From contig NZ_CACSJJ010000026.1 of NCBI RefSeq assembly GCF_902706295.1, positions 1-64,000 on the forward strand: a stretch of 64,000 bases of DNA, read 5' to 3'. Every line of letters starts with the position of its first letter. Within the stretch, counting starts at the first letter, position 1. The notes under the pieces were generated by a model, which did not search any database, was not told where the DNA came from, and was given only the letters and a program-made list of their open reading frames with translations. The position numbers were made by a program, and so were the translations under genes. Below are positions 53,390 to 63,162 of this stretch, in pieces. The DNA comes from Arthrobacter sp. 18067. Lineage in GTDB: Bacteria; Actinomycetota; Actinomycetes; Actinomycetales; Micrococcaceae.

Positions 53390-54634
53390 TTAGCCGGCGG
53401 CGGTTTCCAGCCGCCGGAGTGCGGCCGCCCTGCCCCTATGGCCGCGGCGTTCGTCGTAGGCGATGGAAAGGCCCAGGACCAGCATCATCTCCAGCATGCA
53501 CAGCGGTACCGAAGCGCCGGCGGCCGCCATGGCGATGCTTCCGGCGAGGGCAAGGACCACCAGCGCAGAGCTCCAGAGGTGTTCGCGCTCCAGTCCGAGC
53601 ATGATGCTGTACAGCGTGGTCAGTGAAACCTTGAACAGGATGATCGGAATCGCGATGGAGGCAATAGCCGCTGCTGCGGGGATGTGTGCTTCGTGGTCGA
53701 TGTAGTAGGCAGCCACGTGGAGCCCGGCGCCGGTCGCAGCGATGGCAGCGAAGATGAAGATGTGGCCATAGCCGAAGATCCATGAGCGATGCCGCTGTAC
53801 ATGAAGTGCCGGACCTGAGGGCAGGATGAAGTAGATCCACCACATGGCGAAGGCCAGGCCTGTGCCGCTGAGGCCAACCAAGGCGGCATCCAGCGTCCAG
53901 CCGTGTAGGGCAACGATCGCGCGCAGGGTTTCGATGGCGCCGATCAGGCACTCGCCCAGGGCGATGATGGCCAGGAGTCCGTAGCGTTCGGCGATGTGGT
54001 GGGCATGCCAAGGGGTACGGATCTTGCGTTCGGCAAAGTACGGTGCCGCCATCTCCAGGATGAACAGTGGGGTTGCCATGAGGAAAGTAGTGAGGATGTT
54101 CGCATCGATCAGGAGCACCGCCACCCAGCCGACCTGTATGGCCGCCACGTACTTTGCGTAGCGCAAACACGTCTCGCGGCGTTCGGGGTCCTGGCGGGCA
54201 GCGCGCAGCCACTGGAAGATCAAGGCCACCCGCATCACGATGTACCCGAGCACCATGGTGACGTTGTCCACGTGCCTGCCCTCGATGATCGAATGGAACA
54301 CCGGCTCGATGCCCATGGCCAGGATGAGCACCCCCAACATTTGAACCATGGTGACTACGCGGAATACCCAGTCGTCGGTGTCGTAGGCACTGGCGAACCA
54401 GGTGAAGTTGATCCAGGCCCAGATCACCGCGAACATGGCGAACGAAAATGCCAACAACCCCGGCCAGAAATGCGCCTCGGCCACGGCATGGGCGAACTGG
54501 CTGCCGGCAACACCGAACGCAATGACGAAGGTCAGGTCGAAGAACAGCTCCAACGGAGTGGCTGTACGGTGCTTTTCATGGGGATCGCGGCCGCCCATGC
54601 GCGAGAGTGCATGGCGAAGGGGATTCGTGGACAT
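53390..54634 (-). CDS. Low temperature requirement protein A (LtrA) family membrane protein
   Basis: 414 residues, about 12 membrane helices. LtrA features: RTATPLELFFDLTFVIAFGVAGSQ-like start (here ATPLELFFDLTFVIAFG), AHAVAEAHFWPGLLAFSFAM and ERYGLLAIIALGECLIGAIE in the second half. Named from a Listeria mutant unable to grow in the cold; molecular role unknown. Confidence 0.92.
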   Translation of the reverse strand: MSTNPLRHALSRMGGRDPHEKHRTATPLELFFDLTFVIAFGVAGSQFAHAVAEAHFWPGLLAFSFAMFAVIWAWINFTWFASAYDTDDWVFRVVTMVQMLGVLILAMGIEPVFHSIIEGRHVDNVTMVLGYIVMRVALIFQWLRAARQDPERRETCLRYAKYVAAIQVGWVAVLLIDANILTTFLMATPLFILEMAAPYFAERKIRTPWHAHHIAERYGLLAIIALGECLIGAIETLRAIVALHGWTLDAALVGLSGTGLAFAMWWIYFILPSGPALHVQRHRSWIFGYGHIFIFAAIAATGAGLHVAAYYIDHEAHIPAAAAIASIAIPIILFKVSLTTLYSIMLGLEREHLWSSALVVLALAGSIAMAAAGASVPLCMLEMMLVLGLSIAYDERRGHRGRAAALRRLETAAG

Positions 54635-54751
54635 GGCTCAAAGATTACCGGTGCCCTTGCCCCCGCGCCGAGATCGCGGGAATGCGTCGAGATCACCCGG
54701 AAGATTCCGGCGATCCCGCAGCGTTCCGGCGAACTCGAGGAAAGGCAGCCC

Positions 54752-56050
54752 CTAGACCCGGCCCAGCACGTCGATGTCTTCCAGGAAGTCCTGGTGCACC
54801 TCCGGGCTCACGGTCGTCCGGGTGTCGGCGATCGCGTCGAGGTAATCCTGGGTGACCGGTCCCTTACGTCCGTTGGACGCAAGACCGGAGCCGCCGTCGT
54901 CGTACACGGCCTTCTCCAAAGCACGCTGGGAGGCGCTGCGGGCGGCGAACTCGATGTCTGCGGGCGAGAAACCCTCGGTCCGCTCCACAAGCTGCGCGAT
55001 GTCCACCGAATCCACCACCGTGGCGGGGATGAATCGCTGCCACATGGCCTCGCGGGCGTGGACGTCGGGCAGGCCGATGGGGATCACGTAATCAAAGCGG
55101 CCGTGGCGCAGGAACGCAGTGTCCAAGGCGCGGATGAAGTTGGTGGCGCACACCAGCAAACGGCCGGGTTGCTCGCGGAAGGCCGGGATGATTTTGAGGA
55201 GCTCGTTGGTGACGCCCTGCAATGGCGACGGCGGATCCCCGGCGCGCTGCGACGCGATTTCCTCGACCTCGTCGATGAACACCACGGCGTGCTCCAGTTC
55301 GGCGATTTCCAGGAACGTCTCGCGCAGCGCACCGGCCAGGCCCTTGGGATCAGCGGCCAAACGCGAGGGGAAGACCTCAACGAACGGCCACTCGAGCCGT
55401 GAAGCAATGGCCTTGGCGAAGGTGGTCTTGCCCGTGCCTGGCGGGCCGAACAGCACGACGGCGCGCGGCGGGACCACACCGTATTCGTCGGCGAGATCGG
55501 CCTCGGCCAGCGGAAGCACCAAACGGCGTTCCAGCAGTTCCTTCTCACGCCGCATGCCCGCCACGTTCTCCCAGAGATCCCGCGCCAGAATCCGCCCGCC
55601 CAGCAGCCCCAACGCACCAAGCTCCTGCCGCTGCACGGGAATGGTCCGTTCGAAGTAGCGAAGGTTCTTCTTCACCACGAAACCGCGGCCCAGGAACGCC
55701 TCTACGCGCGTCTCGGTTTCCGGCATCAGCGCGGACAGCTTGTTCAGGCCGTGAGGAGCCATGCGGTTCTCGACGGCGGACAGCAGCGAGGTGCCGATGC
55801 CACGGCCGCGGAATTCGGTGAGGGTGGCCAGGAAAACGATCCAGCCTTGGTCGTGCGCGGCGCGACCCACTGCGGCGCCAACTACTTGATCACCCTGCAC
55901 GGCCACCACCGCGTGGTCCTTTTCACACGATGCCAGGACCTCGGACAACGCGTAGACGGGTTCCACGCCATCGGCCTTCAGTGATTCCCACAGGTGCAGG
56001 ATGCCGTCGAGGTCGGACGAGTGGAAGTCCCTGATGCGCCAGTTGCTCAT
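54752..56050 (-). CDS. Fusion of GNAT acetyltransferase and AAA+ ATPase
   Basis: 432 residues. Residues 1-140 form a GNAT domain with the acetyl-CoA pyrophosphate loop RGRGIGTSLL (81-90) and a C-terminal GRGFVVKKN. From about 185 to the end is an AAA+ module: Walker A FGPPGTGKTT (201-210), Walker B AVVFIDEVEEI (255-265), sensor-1 Asn in CATNF, arginine-finger region FLRHGRFDYVIP, and a helical lid (REAMWQRFI, FSPADIEFAARSA). The AAA part is of the FtsH/CDC48 classic type. Start ATG 56050 is where the GNAT domain begins. An energy-driven acetyltransferase or remodeller of acetylated substrates is inference. Confidence 0.9.
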   Translation of the reverse strand: MSNWRIRDFHSSDLDGILHLWESLKADGVEPVYALSEVLASCEKDHAVVAVQGDQVVGAAVGRAAHDQGWIVFLATLTEFRGRGIGTSLLSAVENRMAPHGLNKLSALMPETETRVEAFLGRGFVVKKNLRYFERTIPVQRQELGALGLLGGRILARDLWENVAGMRREKELLERRLVLPLAEADLADEYGVVPPRAVVLFGPPGTGKTTFAKAIASRLEWPFVEVFPSRLAADPKGLAGALRETFLEIAELEHAVVFIDEVEEIASQRAGDPPSPLQGVTNELLKIIPAFREQPGRLLVCATNFIRALDTAFLRHGRFDYVIPIGLPDVHAREAMWQRFIPATVVDSVDIAQLVERTEGFSPADIEFAARSASQRALEKAVYDDGGSGLASNGRKGPVTQDYLDAIADTRTTVSPEVHQDFLEDIDVLGRV

Positions 56051-56170
56051 GGCTGTGTCTCCTGGGTTTGCTAAGTGAGTCGCCGTTGATTCCTTGTGGT
56101 TGAGCATAGGCGAACCGTCAGGGCAGGACGTTGCGGGCCAGTTGCGTTACGCAATGGAGGTCACTGTGGG

Positions 56171-56227
56171 AATCAAACGCACGACGGGGAATCAAACGCA
56201 CGACGGGGAATCAAACGCACGACGGCG
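56171..56227 (+). repeat. Three tandem copies of a 19-bp repeat
   Basis: AATCAAACGCACGACGGGG occurs at 56171-56189 and 56190-56208, and a third copy with a changed end at 56209-56227. It lies 80-137 bases upstream of the seventh FG-GAP gene. It could be a regulatory iteron or a simple slippage product. Confidence 0.85.
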
Positions 56228-56307
56228 GCCTGTCGCCGCCCGCGTTCGTCCCGCCGTCGGGGGCGCCTCCTAGGATGGGCGCATACGGCACCTGTCGAGG
56301 GAGAATC

Positions 56308-57456
56308 GTGGGCCTGTTTTGCGGGAAAAGAATCAGCGCGGCAGGAACCATGGCTGCGTTGCTGGTGGGCACAACCTTGGCGCCGGCCGCGCACGCAGCA
56401 GACGCCCAGGATGTGAAAGTTTATGGCCATCCGATCGTGGGCGCGGTCCTGTCCGTGGAAGGTGCGCCGGCCTACTTCGCCAACTGTGGTGGGAGCGGCG
56501 AGTCCAGCTATTCCATCCAGTGGCTTCGGGACGGCGAACCCGTGGAAACCAGTCCGCCCTATTCTCCATACCTCTATCCCTTGGAAGCTGATGACCTTGG
56601 CGGCCGGATCTCTGCGATCGCCACTGGCTCGCCTACCAACTGCGCCGGCCAGGAAGTCGTCACCGGCGAGTCGGAAGAGATCCGCAAAGAACCAATGCGG
56701 GCGGAAGGCTTCACCGGCCGGGGCGTGTTTGAGCTGATGGCCCGCAGGCACGACGGAACGCTCATGATGTACCTGGGGAGGGACGAGGTCCAAGGTTGGC
56801 AGGAAACCCGGCAAGTAGGCCCTGGATGGGACGCGTTTACCAGGATCTTTGCCGCCGGCGACTTCACCACTGACGGCATCACCGACCTCATGGCCACCGA
56901 TGGTTCCGGGACGCTGTACCGCTTCCAAGGAACGGGTGACGGCGGGTTCTATACCTTCCGCTATGCCGTGGGCTGGGGGTGGAACAGCATCGACAAAGTG
57001 GTGGGTCCCGGCGATTTCAACGGCGATGGCCTCAATGATCTCTTGGGCAGTGAGGCGAACGGGGATCTCTACGTCTTCCCTTCGCATCCGTGGGGCGGTT
57101 GGAGTCCCAGGGTGAAGGTCGGCCAGGGCTGGGACGTCATGGACCTCCTGATCGGTCCCGGCGACTTTGATGGCGACGGCAACGTCGATGTCCTGGCCAA
57201 AGACAAGGCCGGAGGACTCCATCTCTACGGCGGAGACGGCGCAGGCGGATGGACCAGCTCACGCCAGATCGGGCAGGGCTGGAATGCGCTGACCAATATC
57301 GGCAGCGCGGGCGACTTTAACCGAGATGGCTTCAACGACATCCACGGTGTTAATGCGGCGGGTGAACTGGTGATGTACTACGCCGACGGCCGCGGTGGTT
57401 GGAAGGGCGCAGAAACCGTTGGCTGGGGCTGGCAGATCTTCAGCGGGCTCTACTGA
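56308..57456 (+). CDS. Secreted FG-GAP/VCBS propeller protein, paralog 7 (GTG start, dispersed copy)
   Basis: 382 residues. Start chosen at GTG 56308 after GAGGGAGAATC; it gives a signal peptide (GLFCGKRISAAGTMAALLVG, cleavage near AHA-ADAQD). Ig-like domain SIQWLRDGEPVETSPP with two cysteines, as in paralogs 5 and 6. Five propeller units: degenerate FELMARRHDGTL, then FTTDGITDL, FNGDGLNDL, FDGDGNVDV, FNRDGFNDI. The tail GWGWQIFSGLY has lost the last residues of the family consensus. It is 39 kb away from the six-gene array and on the opposite strand. Confidence 0.88.
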   Translation: MGLFCGKRISAAGTMAALLVGTTLAPAAHAADAQDVKVYGHPIVGAVLSVEGAPAYFANCGGSGESSYSIQWLRDGEPVETSPPYSPYLYPLEADDLGGRISAIATGSPTNCAGQEVVTGESEEIRKEPMRAEGFTGRGVFELMARRHDGTLMMYLGRDEVQGWQETRQVGPGWDAFTRIFAAGDFTTDGITDLMATDGSGTLYRFQGTGDGGFYTFRYAVGWGWNSIDKVVGPGDFNGDGLNDLLGSEANGDLYVFPSHPWGGWSPRVKVGQGWDVMDLLIGPGDFDGDGNVDVLAKDKAGGLHLYGGDGAGGWTSSRQIGQGWNALTNIGSAGDFNRDGFNDIHGVNAAGELVMYYADGRGGWKGAETVGWGWQIFSGLY

Positions 57457-57472
57457 TCCAGCCCCACGCCGG

Positions 57473-58234
57473 TTACTGAGCCGGCCGCAACCGCAAACCC
57501 TGCATGCCGCCGTCGACCGCCAGGGAGGTGCCCGACGTCGAACCTGACAGCGGGCTGGCGAGGTACGCGACGGCGCCGGCCACCTCCGTAGGGTCAACCA
57601 TCCGGCCGTGGGGCTGGCGGGCGTTGAGGGCGGCGCGCTCGCCGGAGGGATCAGCCGCCGAATCGAGCAGTCGGCCCACCCACGGTGTGTCCACGGTGCC
57701 GGGGTTCACGCAGTTCACGCGGATGCCCTCACGCACGTGGTCAGCCGCCATGGCGAGCGTCAGGGACAGGACCGCGCCTTTGGACGCAGAGTAAAGCGCC
57801 CGTTGCGGGAGCCCTGCCGTCGCCGCAATGGAACAGGTGTTCACGATCGCGGCAGCCGGCGACTCACGCAGATATGGCAGGGCTGCCCGGCTGACCCGGG
57901 CGATTCCCACAACGTTGACGTTGAGGACGCGCAGCCATTCGTCGTCGTCGTTCGCTGCGATGTCACCTTGCGCGCCGATGCCGGCGTTGTTGATGACGAT
58001 GTCCAGCCGGCCGAACTGCTTGGCAACGCCTTCGACGGCGGCACGCACCGAGGCGTCATCGGCAACATTGCACTGCACACCAAAGTGCGGACTGGTTTCC
58101 GGGGCGAGGTCGAGGACCGCCACCTGCGCACCTCCGGCCGCCAGTCGGTCCGCGATGGCCGCTCCGATCCCGGAGGCACCGCCGGTCACCAGAGCTGCGA
58201 GGCCTTCGAATTCCCTGCCCACCGAGGTTGCCAT
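57473..58234 (-). CDS. SDR dehydrogenase, probable 2-keto-3-deoxy-L-fuconate dehydrogenase
   Basis: 253 residues from ATG 58234. SDR motifs: AALVTGGASGIGAAIADRLA near residue 12, NNAGIG, TCSIAATAG with catalytic Ser, YSASKGAVLSLT with Tyr/Lys, and VNPGTVDTPWVGRL. It follows the FAH-family gene by four bases. In the Xanthomonas non-phosphorylating fucose route an SDR oxidises 2-keto-3-deoxy-L-fuconate before FAH-type cleavage; position here matches. Confidence 0.88.
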   Translation of the reverse strand: MATSVGREFEGLAALVTGGASGIGAAIADRLAAGGAQVAVLDLAPETSPHFGVQCNVADDASVRAAVEGVAKQFGRLDIVINNAGIGAQGDIAANDDDEWLRVLNVNVVGIARVSRAALPYLRESPAAAIVNTCSIAATAGLPQRALYSASKGAVLSLTLAMAADHVREGIRVNCVNPGTVDTPWVGRLLDSAADPSGERAALNARQPHGRMVDPTEVAGAVAYLASPLSGSTSGTSLAVDGGMQGLRLRPAQ

Positions 58235-58238
58235 CGGA

Positions 58239-59156
58239 TCAGGCGGTGGTGCTGGCGAGGGAAACGGCCCGCGCAGCGCCTGGGCCGGACTGGGCGCGGA
58301 AGTACTCCTGGCGCTGGCGGCCCAAGCCGTCGATCTCAAGTTCCACCACATCGCCCGGCTGGATGAACGGGAACCGCCCGGACAGCGCAACGCCCTCCGG
58401 GGTGCCGGTGATGATCACGTCGCCCGGCTCCAGAACCATGTACTGGCTGAGGTGGTGGACGATCGTGGCGGGGTCGAAGATCATGTCCGAGGTACTGGAA
58501 TCCTGGCGGGCCTCTCCGTTGACCAGGGTCTGGAGGCGCAGGTTGCTGGCGTCCACATCTGAGGCGGGAACCAGCCACGGGCCCAGGGGAGTGGAGCCGG
58601 GGAGGGACTTGCCCTTGGTCCACTGTCCGGCAGCGCCGGGGATCTGATATTCGCGCTCGGAGAGGTCGTTGGCCACTGCGTAGCCGGCGATGCAAGCCTC
58701 AGCCTCCGAAACAGAGGAAAGGTATGACGCTTCGCGGCCGATCACGATTGCCAGTTCCACTTCCCAGTCGTACTTTTCCGACGACGGCGGGATGGGGGCG
58801 GCGTCGAACGGGCCGGCGATGGTGTTGCTGGGCTTGAGGAAGACCACGGGAACCTCGGGCGGTGTCGCACCGGATTCTGCAGCGTGAGCCGTGTAGTTGA
58901 GGCCGATGGCCACCACGGCACCGGGGCGCGCAACGGGAGCGCCGATGCGCAGGCCTTCGGCTGGGATTTCCGGGAGTTCCCCTTTATTCAGGGCCTCACG
59001 GGTACGTTCGATGCCGTCGGAAGCGAGGAAACCGCCGTCGATGTCGTTGGTCAAGGGCGTAAGGCTGAAGTACTTCTCGGTGCCGTCGGCGTCCTGGGCG
59101 ATGACGGCCGGTTGTTCGTTTCCGGCCGTGCCCAGCCTGGCGAATTTCAAGGTCAT
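58239..59156 (-). CDS. FAH-family hydrolase, probable 2,4-diketo-3-deoxy-L-fuconate hydrolase
   Basis: 305 residues. Fumarylacetoacetate-hydrolase fold with metal ligands in EVELAIVIGREASYLS and YAVANDLSEREYQ, catalytic loop region AIGLNYTAHAAESG, and ITGTPEGVALSGRFPFIQPG near the end. In the fucose pathway it would cleave the diketo acid to pyruvate and lactate. First gene of the minus-strand pair, divergent from fuconate dehydratase. Confidence 0.9.
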   Translation of the reverse strand: MTLKFARLGTAGNEQPAVIAQDADGTEKYFSLTPLTNDIDGGFLASDGIERTREALNKGELPEIPAEGLRIGAPVARPGAVVAIGLNYTAHAAESGATPPEVPVVFLKPSNTIAGPFDAAPIPPSSEKYDWEVELAIVIGREASYLSSVSEAEACIAGYAVANDLSEREYQIPGAAGQWTKGKSLPGSTPLGPWLVPASDVDASNLRLQTLVNGEARQDSSTSDMIFDPATIVHHLSQYMVLEPGDVIITGTPEGVALSGRFPFIQPGDVVELEIDGLGRQRQEYFRAQSGPGAARAVSLASTTA

Positions 59157-59233
59157 GGCTTCCTCCGTGCGTTCGGGACTAACATCCGAGCTCTAGTGTG
59201 CTGTTTTCACCCATAATACGGAAATGTGACCCA

Positions 59234-59263
59234 TTGACAAGGCAGACATCGGATGTTTAGGCT
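59234..59263 (+). promoter_or_regulatory. Promoter of the plus-strand fucose operon
   Basis: TTGACA (59234-59239) and TAGGCT (59258-59263) are spaced by 18 bases, placing the transcript start near 59270, about 27 bases before ATG 59297. ACCCAT occurs twice just upstream (around 59208 and 59229), a possible direct-repeat operator. Confidence 0.6.
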
Positions 59264-59296
59264 CGGTGAAGAATCGTGACGCACTTCAGGAGCCGC

Positions 59297-60601
59297 ATGA
59301 GCACCATTACCGCAGTGGATACGTTCGACATCCGCTTTCCCACATCCCTTGAATTGGACGGCTCGGATGCCATGAATCCGGACCCCGACTACTCCGCCGC
59401 CTACTTGATCATCCGCACCGACGCGGGGGACGGGCATGAGGGCCACGGCTTCGTGTTCACCATCGGGCGCGGCAACGAGGTGGAAACAGCGGCGCTCGAT
59501 GCCCTCCGCGGGCACATCGTTGGCCGGACAGTTGAGGAGCTGCTCAGTGACATGGGCGCCACCTGGAAACTGTTGGCCCACGATTCCCAGCTCCGCTGGC
59601 TCGGGCCGGAGAAGGGGGTCATTCACATGGCCATCGGTGCCGTGGTGAATGCCCTGTGGGACCTGAAGGCCAAACGCGCCGGGGTGCCCCTCTGGGAGCT
59701 GCTCGCTGGAATGACTCCGGAAGAGCTCGTGGCACTGGTGGACTTCCGCTACATATCGGACGCACTCACCCCTGACGAGGCGTTGGAGATACTTCGCGCC
59801 GCCGAGCCGGGAAGGGAAACACGCACAGCGGCTCTTCGTGCCGAGGGTTACCCCGCATACACCACGACGCCGGGCTGGTTGGGTTACAGCGACGAGAAAC
59901 TGACGCGGCTGGCCAAGGAAGCCGTGGCCGACGGATTCACGCAGATCAAGCTCAAGGTTGGAGCCTCGTTGGAGGATGACATCCGTCGGGTCCGGGCTGC
60001 GCGCGAAGCTGTTGGCCCGGATATCAGGATCGCCGTGGACGCCAACCAGCGCTGGGATGTCCAGGACGCCATCGACTGGATGGCCCACCTGGCCCCCTAC
60101 GACATTGCCTGGATCGAGGAGCCCACCAGCCCGGACGACATTCTGGGCCATGCAGCCATCGCCCGCGGCGTTGCCCCGATTCCCGTGGCAACCGGGGAAC
60201 ACGTCCAAAACAGGGTGGTGTTCAAACAGATGCTCCAAGCCGGATCACTCCAGGTCCTGCAGATCGACGCTGCCCGGGTGGCAGGAGTCAACGAGAACAT
60301 CGCCATCCTCCTGCTCGCCGCCAAGTTCGGCGTGCGGGTGTGTCCACACGCCGGCGGGGTTGGGCTGTGTGAGGCCGTGCAGCACCTGTCCATGTTCGAC
60401 TACATCGCTGTGTCAGGGACCAAGGAGGACAGGACCATCGAATTCGTGGACCACCTCCACGAACACTTCATCACACCCGTAGTTGTCCACAGCGGCGCGT
60501 ACTGGCCGCCGTCGGCTCCTGGGGCCGGCAACGAAATGCTCCGTGAAACACTGGCCGCGTACAGCTTTCCTGACGGCCCTGTATGGAAGGAAACCCGTTG
60601 A
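59297..60601 (+). CDS. L-fuconate dehydratase
   Basis: Dehydrates L-fuconate to 2-keto-3-deoxy-L-fuconate. 434 residues, enolase superfamily of the mandelate racemase group; length and sequence fit FucD. Catalytic base in TQIKLKVG (KxK), metal ligands in [19 protein letters not shown] and PVATGEHV, and general acid His in [11 protein letters not shown]. The N-terminal lid contains [20 protein letters not shown], typical of fuconate dehydratases. Start ATG 59297 follows GGAGCCGC. Overlaps the fucosidase start. Confidence 0.93.
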   Translation: MSTITAVDTFDIRFPTSLELDGSDAMNPDPDYSAAYLIIRTDAGDGHEGHGFVFTIGRGNEVETAALDALRGHIVGRTVEELLSDMGATWKLLAHDSQLRWLGPEKGVIHMAIGAVVNALWDLKAKRAGVPLWELLAGMTPEELVALVDFRYISDALTPDEALEILRAAEPGRETRTAALRAEGYPAYTTTPGWLGYSDEKLTRLAKEAVADGFTQIKLKVGASLEDDIRRVRAAREAVGPDIRIAVDANQRWDVQDAIDWMAHLAPYDIAWIEEPTSPDDILGHAAIARGVAPIPVATGEHVQNRVVFKQMLQAGSLQVLQIDAARVAGVNENIAILLLAAKFGVRVCPHAGGVGLCEAVQHLSMFDYIAVSGTKEDRTIEFVDHLHEHFITPVVVHSGAYWPPSAPGAGNEMLRETLAAYSFPDGPVWKETR

Positions 60602-61905
60602 TCCAGCACGCACCTTGGTTCGAAGAAGCACGCTTTGGGATGTTCGTGCACTGGGGCCTTTATGCGCTCCCGGCTCGGCACGAGTGGGTGATGAACCGGG
60701 AAGAGACCACAGTGGAGGAATACTCCCAGTACTTCCGGCGCTTTGACCCGGATCTCTACGATCCCCGGGAGTGGGCCCGCGCCGCCCGGGAAGCAGGGAT
60801 GAAGTACGTGGTCCTCACCACCAAGCACCACGACGGCTTTTGCCTGTGGGATTCAGCCCTGACGGAGTACAAAGCCACCAACACGCCAGCCGGTCGTGAT
60901 CTGATCACGCCCTATGTGGAAGCACTCCGGGCCGAGGGACTGAAGGTCGGTTTCTACCACTCCCTCCTGGACTGGCACCACCCCGACTTCACCGTTGACG
61001 GGGTACACCCGCAACGCAACGCGGCCGACGTCGAAAGCTTGAACAGCGGACGTGACATGGCCCGCTACCGGGACTACCTGCATGGCCAGGTGCGGGAGCT
61101 CCTGAGCAACTACGGCACCATCGACTACCTGTTCTTCGACTTCTCTTACACAGGCGGACACGAAGAGGATTACTGGGGTGGCAAGGGTCGCAAGGACTGG
61201 GACTCGGAAGCGCTGCTCGCCATGGTGCGGGAGCTGCAGCCCGCAATCATCGTCAATGACCGGCTGGATATACCGGGAGACTTCGTCACGCCGGAGCAGT
61301 ACCAGCCCGCTGGCCCCATGATGCTCGACGGCGAACCGGTCGCCTGGGAGGCTTGCCAGACTCTCAACGGCAGCTGGGGCTACGACCGGGACAATTTGAA
61401 TTACAAGTCCGTGGACCTGCTCATCCGCATGTTGGTGGATGGGGTGTCCAAGGGCGGCAACTTGCTGCTCAATGTCGGGCCGACGGGCCGGGGCAGCATC
61501 GATCCCCGGGCGCTCGCTTCCTTGGAGGGGATTGGAGAGTGGATGAAGCTGCACTCCCGCGCCATCTACGGTGCCGGGGCTTCGCCGTTTACGGCCCCAG
61601 CGGATGCCCGCTACACCCAGCGTGGCGACCGGCTGTATGTCCACCTCTTTGCGTGGCCGTTCGAGTACGTTCATCTGCCCGACCTGGCTGGCAAGGTTGA
61701 GTATGCGCAATTGCTGAACGATGCCTCGGAGGTCTTCCTCAAAGAGGTGGACCCCGGGCAGCAGGCGATGAACATGACACCGGGCGGCCAACCCCCGGGA
61801 ACGCTGACCATCAAGCTGCCTGTTCAACGCCCCGACGTTGCAGTTCCGGTGTTGGAACTGTTCCTGAAGCCCGGGACCGCGGAGCCTGAGGCATCCCATG
61901 GCTGA
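60598..61905 (+). CDS. Alpha-L-fucosidase, GH29, cytoplasmic (TTG start)
   Basis: Hydrolyses alpha-L-fucosides. About 435 residues. GH29 pattern: [20 protein letters not shown] at the start, [20 protein letters not shown], and nucleophile Asp in [30 protein letters not shown] follows. No signal peptide, so it acts on imported fucosides. The likely start is TTG 60598 (AAGGA seven bases before; TTGA overlap with the dehydratase stop); ATG 60583 in the same frame has no ribosome site. Confidence 0.92.
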   Translation: MIQHAPWFEEARFGMFVHWGLYALPARHEWVMNREETTVEEYSQYFRRFDPDLYDPREWARAAREAGMKYVVLTTKHHDGFCLWDSALTEYKATNTPAGRDLITPYVEALRAEGLKVGFYHSLLDWHHPDFTVDGVHPQRNAADVESLNSGRDMARYRDYLHGQVRELLSNYGTIDYLFFDFSYTGGHEEDYWGGKGRKDWDSEALLAMVRELQPAIIVNDRLDIPGDFVTPEQYQPAGPMMLDGEPVAWEACQTLNGSWGYDRDNLNYKSVDLLIRMLVDGVSKGGNLLLNVGPTGRGSIDPRALASLEGIGEWMKLHSRAIYGAGASPFTAPADARYTQRGDRLYVHLFAWPFEYVHLPDLAGKVEYAQLLNDASEVFLKEVDPGQQAMNMTPGGQPPGTLTIKLPVQRPDVAVPVLELFLKPGTAEPEASHG

Positions 61906-62212
61906 GAGCATCGCCCTTCACACAAAGCTTAAGCAGGGAGCCGAAGAGGAATACGCCGACGCCCACGCGCACATCCCGCCTGAACTGGTGGCGGCGCTCA
62001 AGGACGCTGGGGTCAGGAACTGGCGTATTTGGCGCAGCGGGCTCCACCTCTTCCATGTGGTGGACGTCGACGACTACAAATCGATGCGCCACGCGCTCGC
62101 CGATCACCCTGCCAATGTGCCGTGGCAGGCTCGAATGGCTGAACTTTTGGAGGTCCAGGACGATTACTCAGGGGAGGATGAGGGTATCCAGAAGGTATGG
62201 GAGTTGCCATGA
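61898..62212 (+). CDS. L-fucose/L-rhamnose mutarotase (RhaM family)
   Basis: 104 residues. Interconverts alpha and beta anomers of the sugar. RhaM-like sequence: LHTKLKQGAEEEYADAHAHI, VRNWRIWRSGLHLFHVVDVD, DDYKSMRHALADHP. In this operon it would feed beta-L-fucose to the dehydrogenase. Start ATG 61898 lies eight bases inside the fucosidase gene end; its stop overlaps the next start (ATGA). Confidence 0.92.
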   Translation: MAESIALHTKLKQGAEEEYADAHAHIPPELVAALKDAGVRNWRIWRSGLHLFHVVDVDDYKSMRHALADHPANVPWQARMAELLEVQDDYSGEDEGIQKVWELP

Positions 62213-63162
62213 ATGCCGAATCACTGACGCCACTTAGTCTGGGCAAGCTCGGTTTTGGCGCGGCCGGGATCGGGAACCTGTACCGTGCCATCCCCGATGG
62301 GGAAGCGCTCGCCACCGTCCTGGCTGCCTGGGACGCCGGGATCCGTTACTTCGACACCGCGCCCCACTACGGCCTGGGCCTGTCCGAGCAGAGACTGGGA
62401 GCCGTCCTTCGGGACAAGCCGCGGGACGAGTTTGTCGTTTCCACCAAGGTGGGCCGTCTGTTGGAACCCAACGCCGCCGGTGGACAGGACCCCGAAGGTT
62501 TCGATGTCCCAGCCACCACCAGGCGGGTATGGGACTTCTCCGAGGCCGGCATTCGGCGCAGCATCGAAGAATCCTTGGAGCGCCTCGGCCTGGACCACGT
62601 GGACATCGCGTATCTCCACGATCCCGATGTCCACGACCTCCAAGCGGGAATCTCCCAGGCGCTGCCAGTACTTGAAAAGCTGCGGTCCGAGGGACTGATC
62701 AAGGCAATCGGCGTGGGCATCAACTCGGCCGAGGCTGCGCTGGAATGCGTCGAAGCCGCTGACCTCGACCTTGTCATGCTCGCCGGACGCTACACCCTGC
62801 TTGAGCAGCCCAGCGTCCCGCTGCTTGAGCGCTGTGTGGAGCGCCGCACCGGCGTCGTCAGTGTTGGTGCTTTCAACTCCGGATTGCTGGCCCGTCCGGA
62901 AGTCCCCGACGATGCCCATTACAACTACGATCGGGCACCGAAAGCACTGGTGGAGCGGGCACGCCACCTGGCGGCCGTCTGCCGCGACTTTGGCGTGGAA
63001 CTTCCGACGGCGGCCCTCCAGTTCCCGCTGCGGCATCCCGCCGTGGTGAACGTGACAGCCGGAGCCAGCGCTCCCGGGCAAGTCGCCACCAACGCGGCCC
63101 GGATGGAGTCGGACGTGCCCGAAGAGCTGTGGGACGCGTTGGAGGCAGCCGGGCGTGATTGA
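62209..63162 (+). CDS. Aldo-keto reductase, probable L-fucose 1-dehydrogenase
   Basis: 317 residues. AKR barrel with GIRYFDTAPHYGLGLSEQRL (catalytic Asp and Tyr), Lys in VVSTKVGRLL, DHVDIAYLHDPD with the active His, and VMLAGRYTLLEQP. This is the subgroup of D-threo-aldose 1-dehydrogenases that oxidise L-fucose to L-fucono-lactone with NAD(P)+. Start ATG 62209 has GGAG five bases upstream and overlaps the mutarotase stop. Confidence 0.92.
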   Translation: MNAESLTPLSLGKLGFGAAGIGNLYRAIPDGEALATVLAAWDAGIRYFDTAPHYGLGLSEQRLGAVLRDKPRDEFVVSTKVGRLLEPNAAGGQDPEGFDVPATTRRVWDFSEAGIRRSIEESLERLGLDHVDIAYLHDPDVHDLQAGISQALPVLEKLRSEGLIKAIGVGINSAEAALECVEAADLDLVMLAGRYTLLEQPSVPLLERCVERRTGVVSVGAFNSGLLARPEVPDDAHYNYDRAPKALVERARHLAAVCRDFGVELPTAALQFPLRHPAVVNVTAGASAPGQVATNAARMESDVPEELWDALEAAGRD

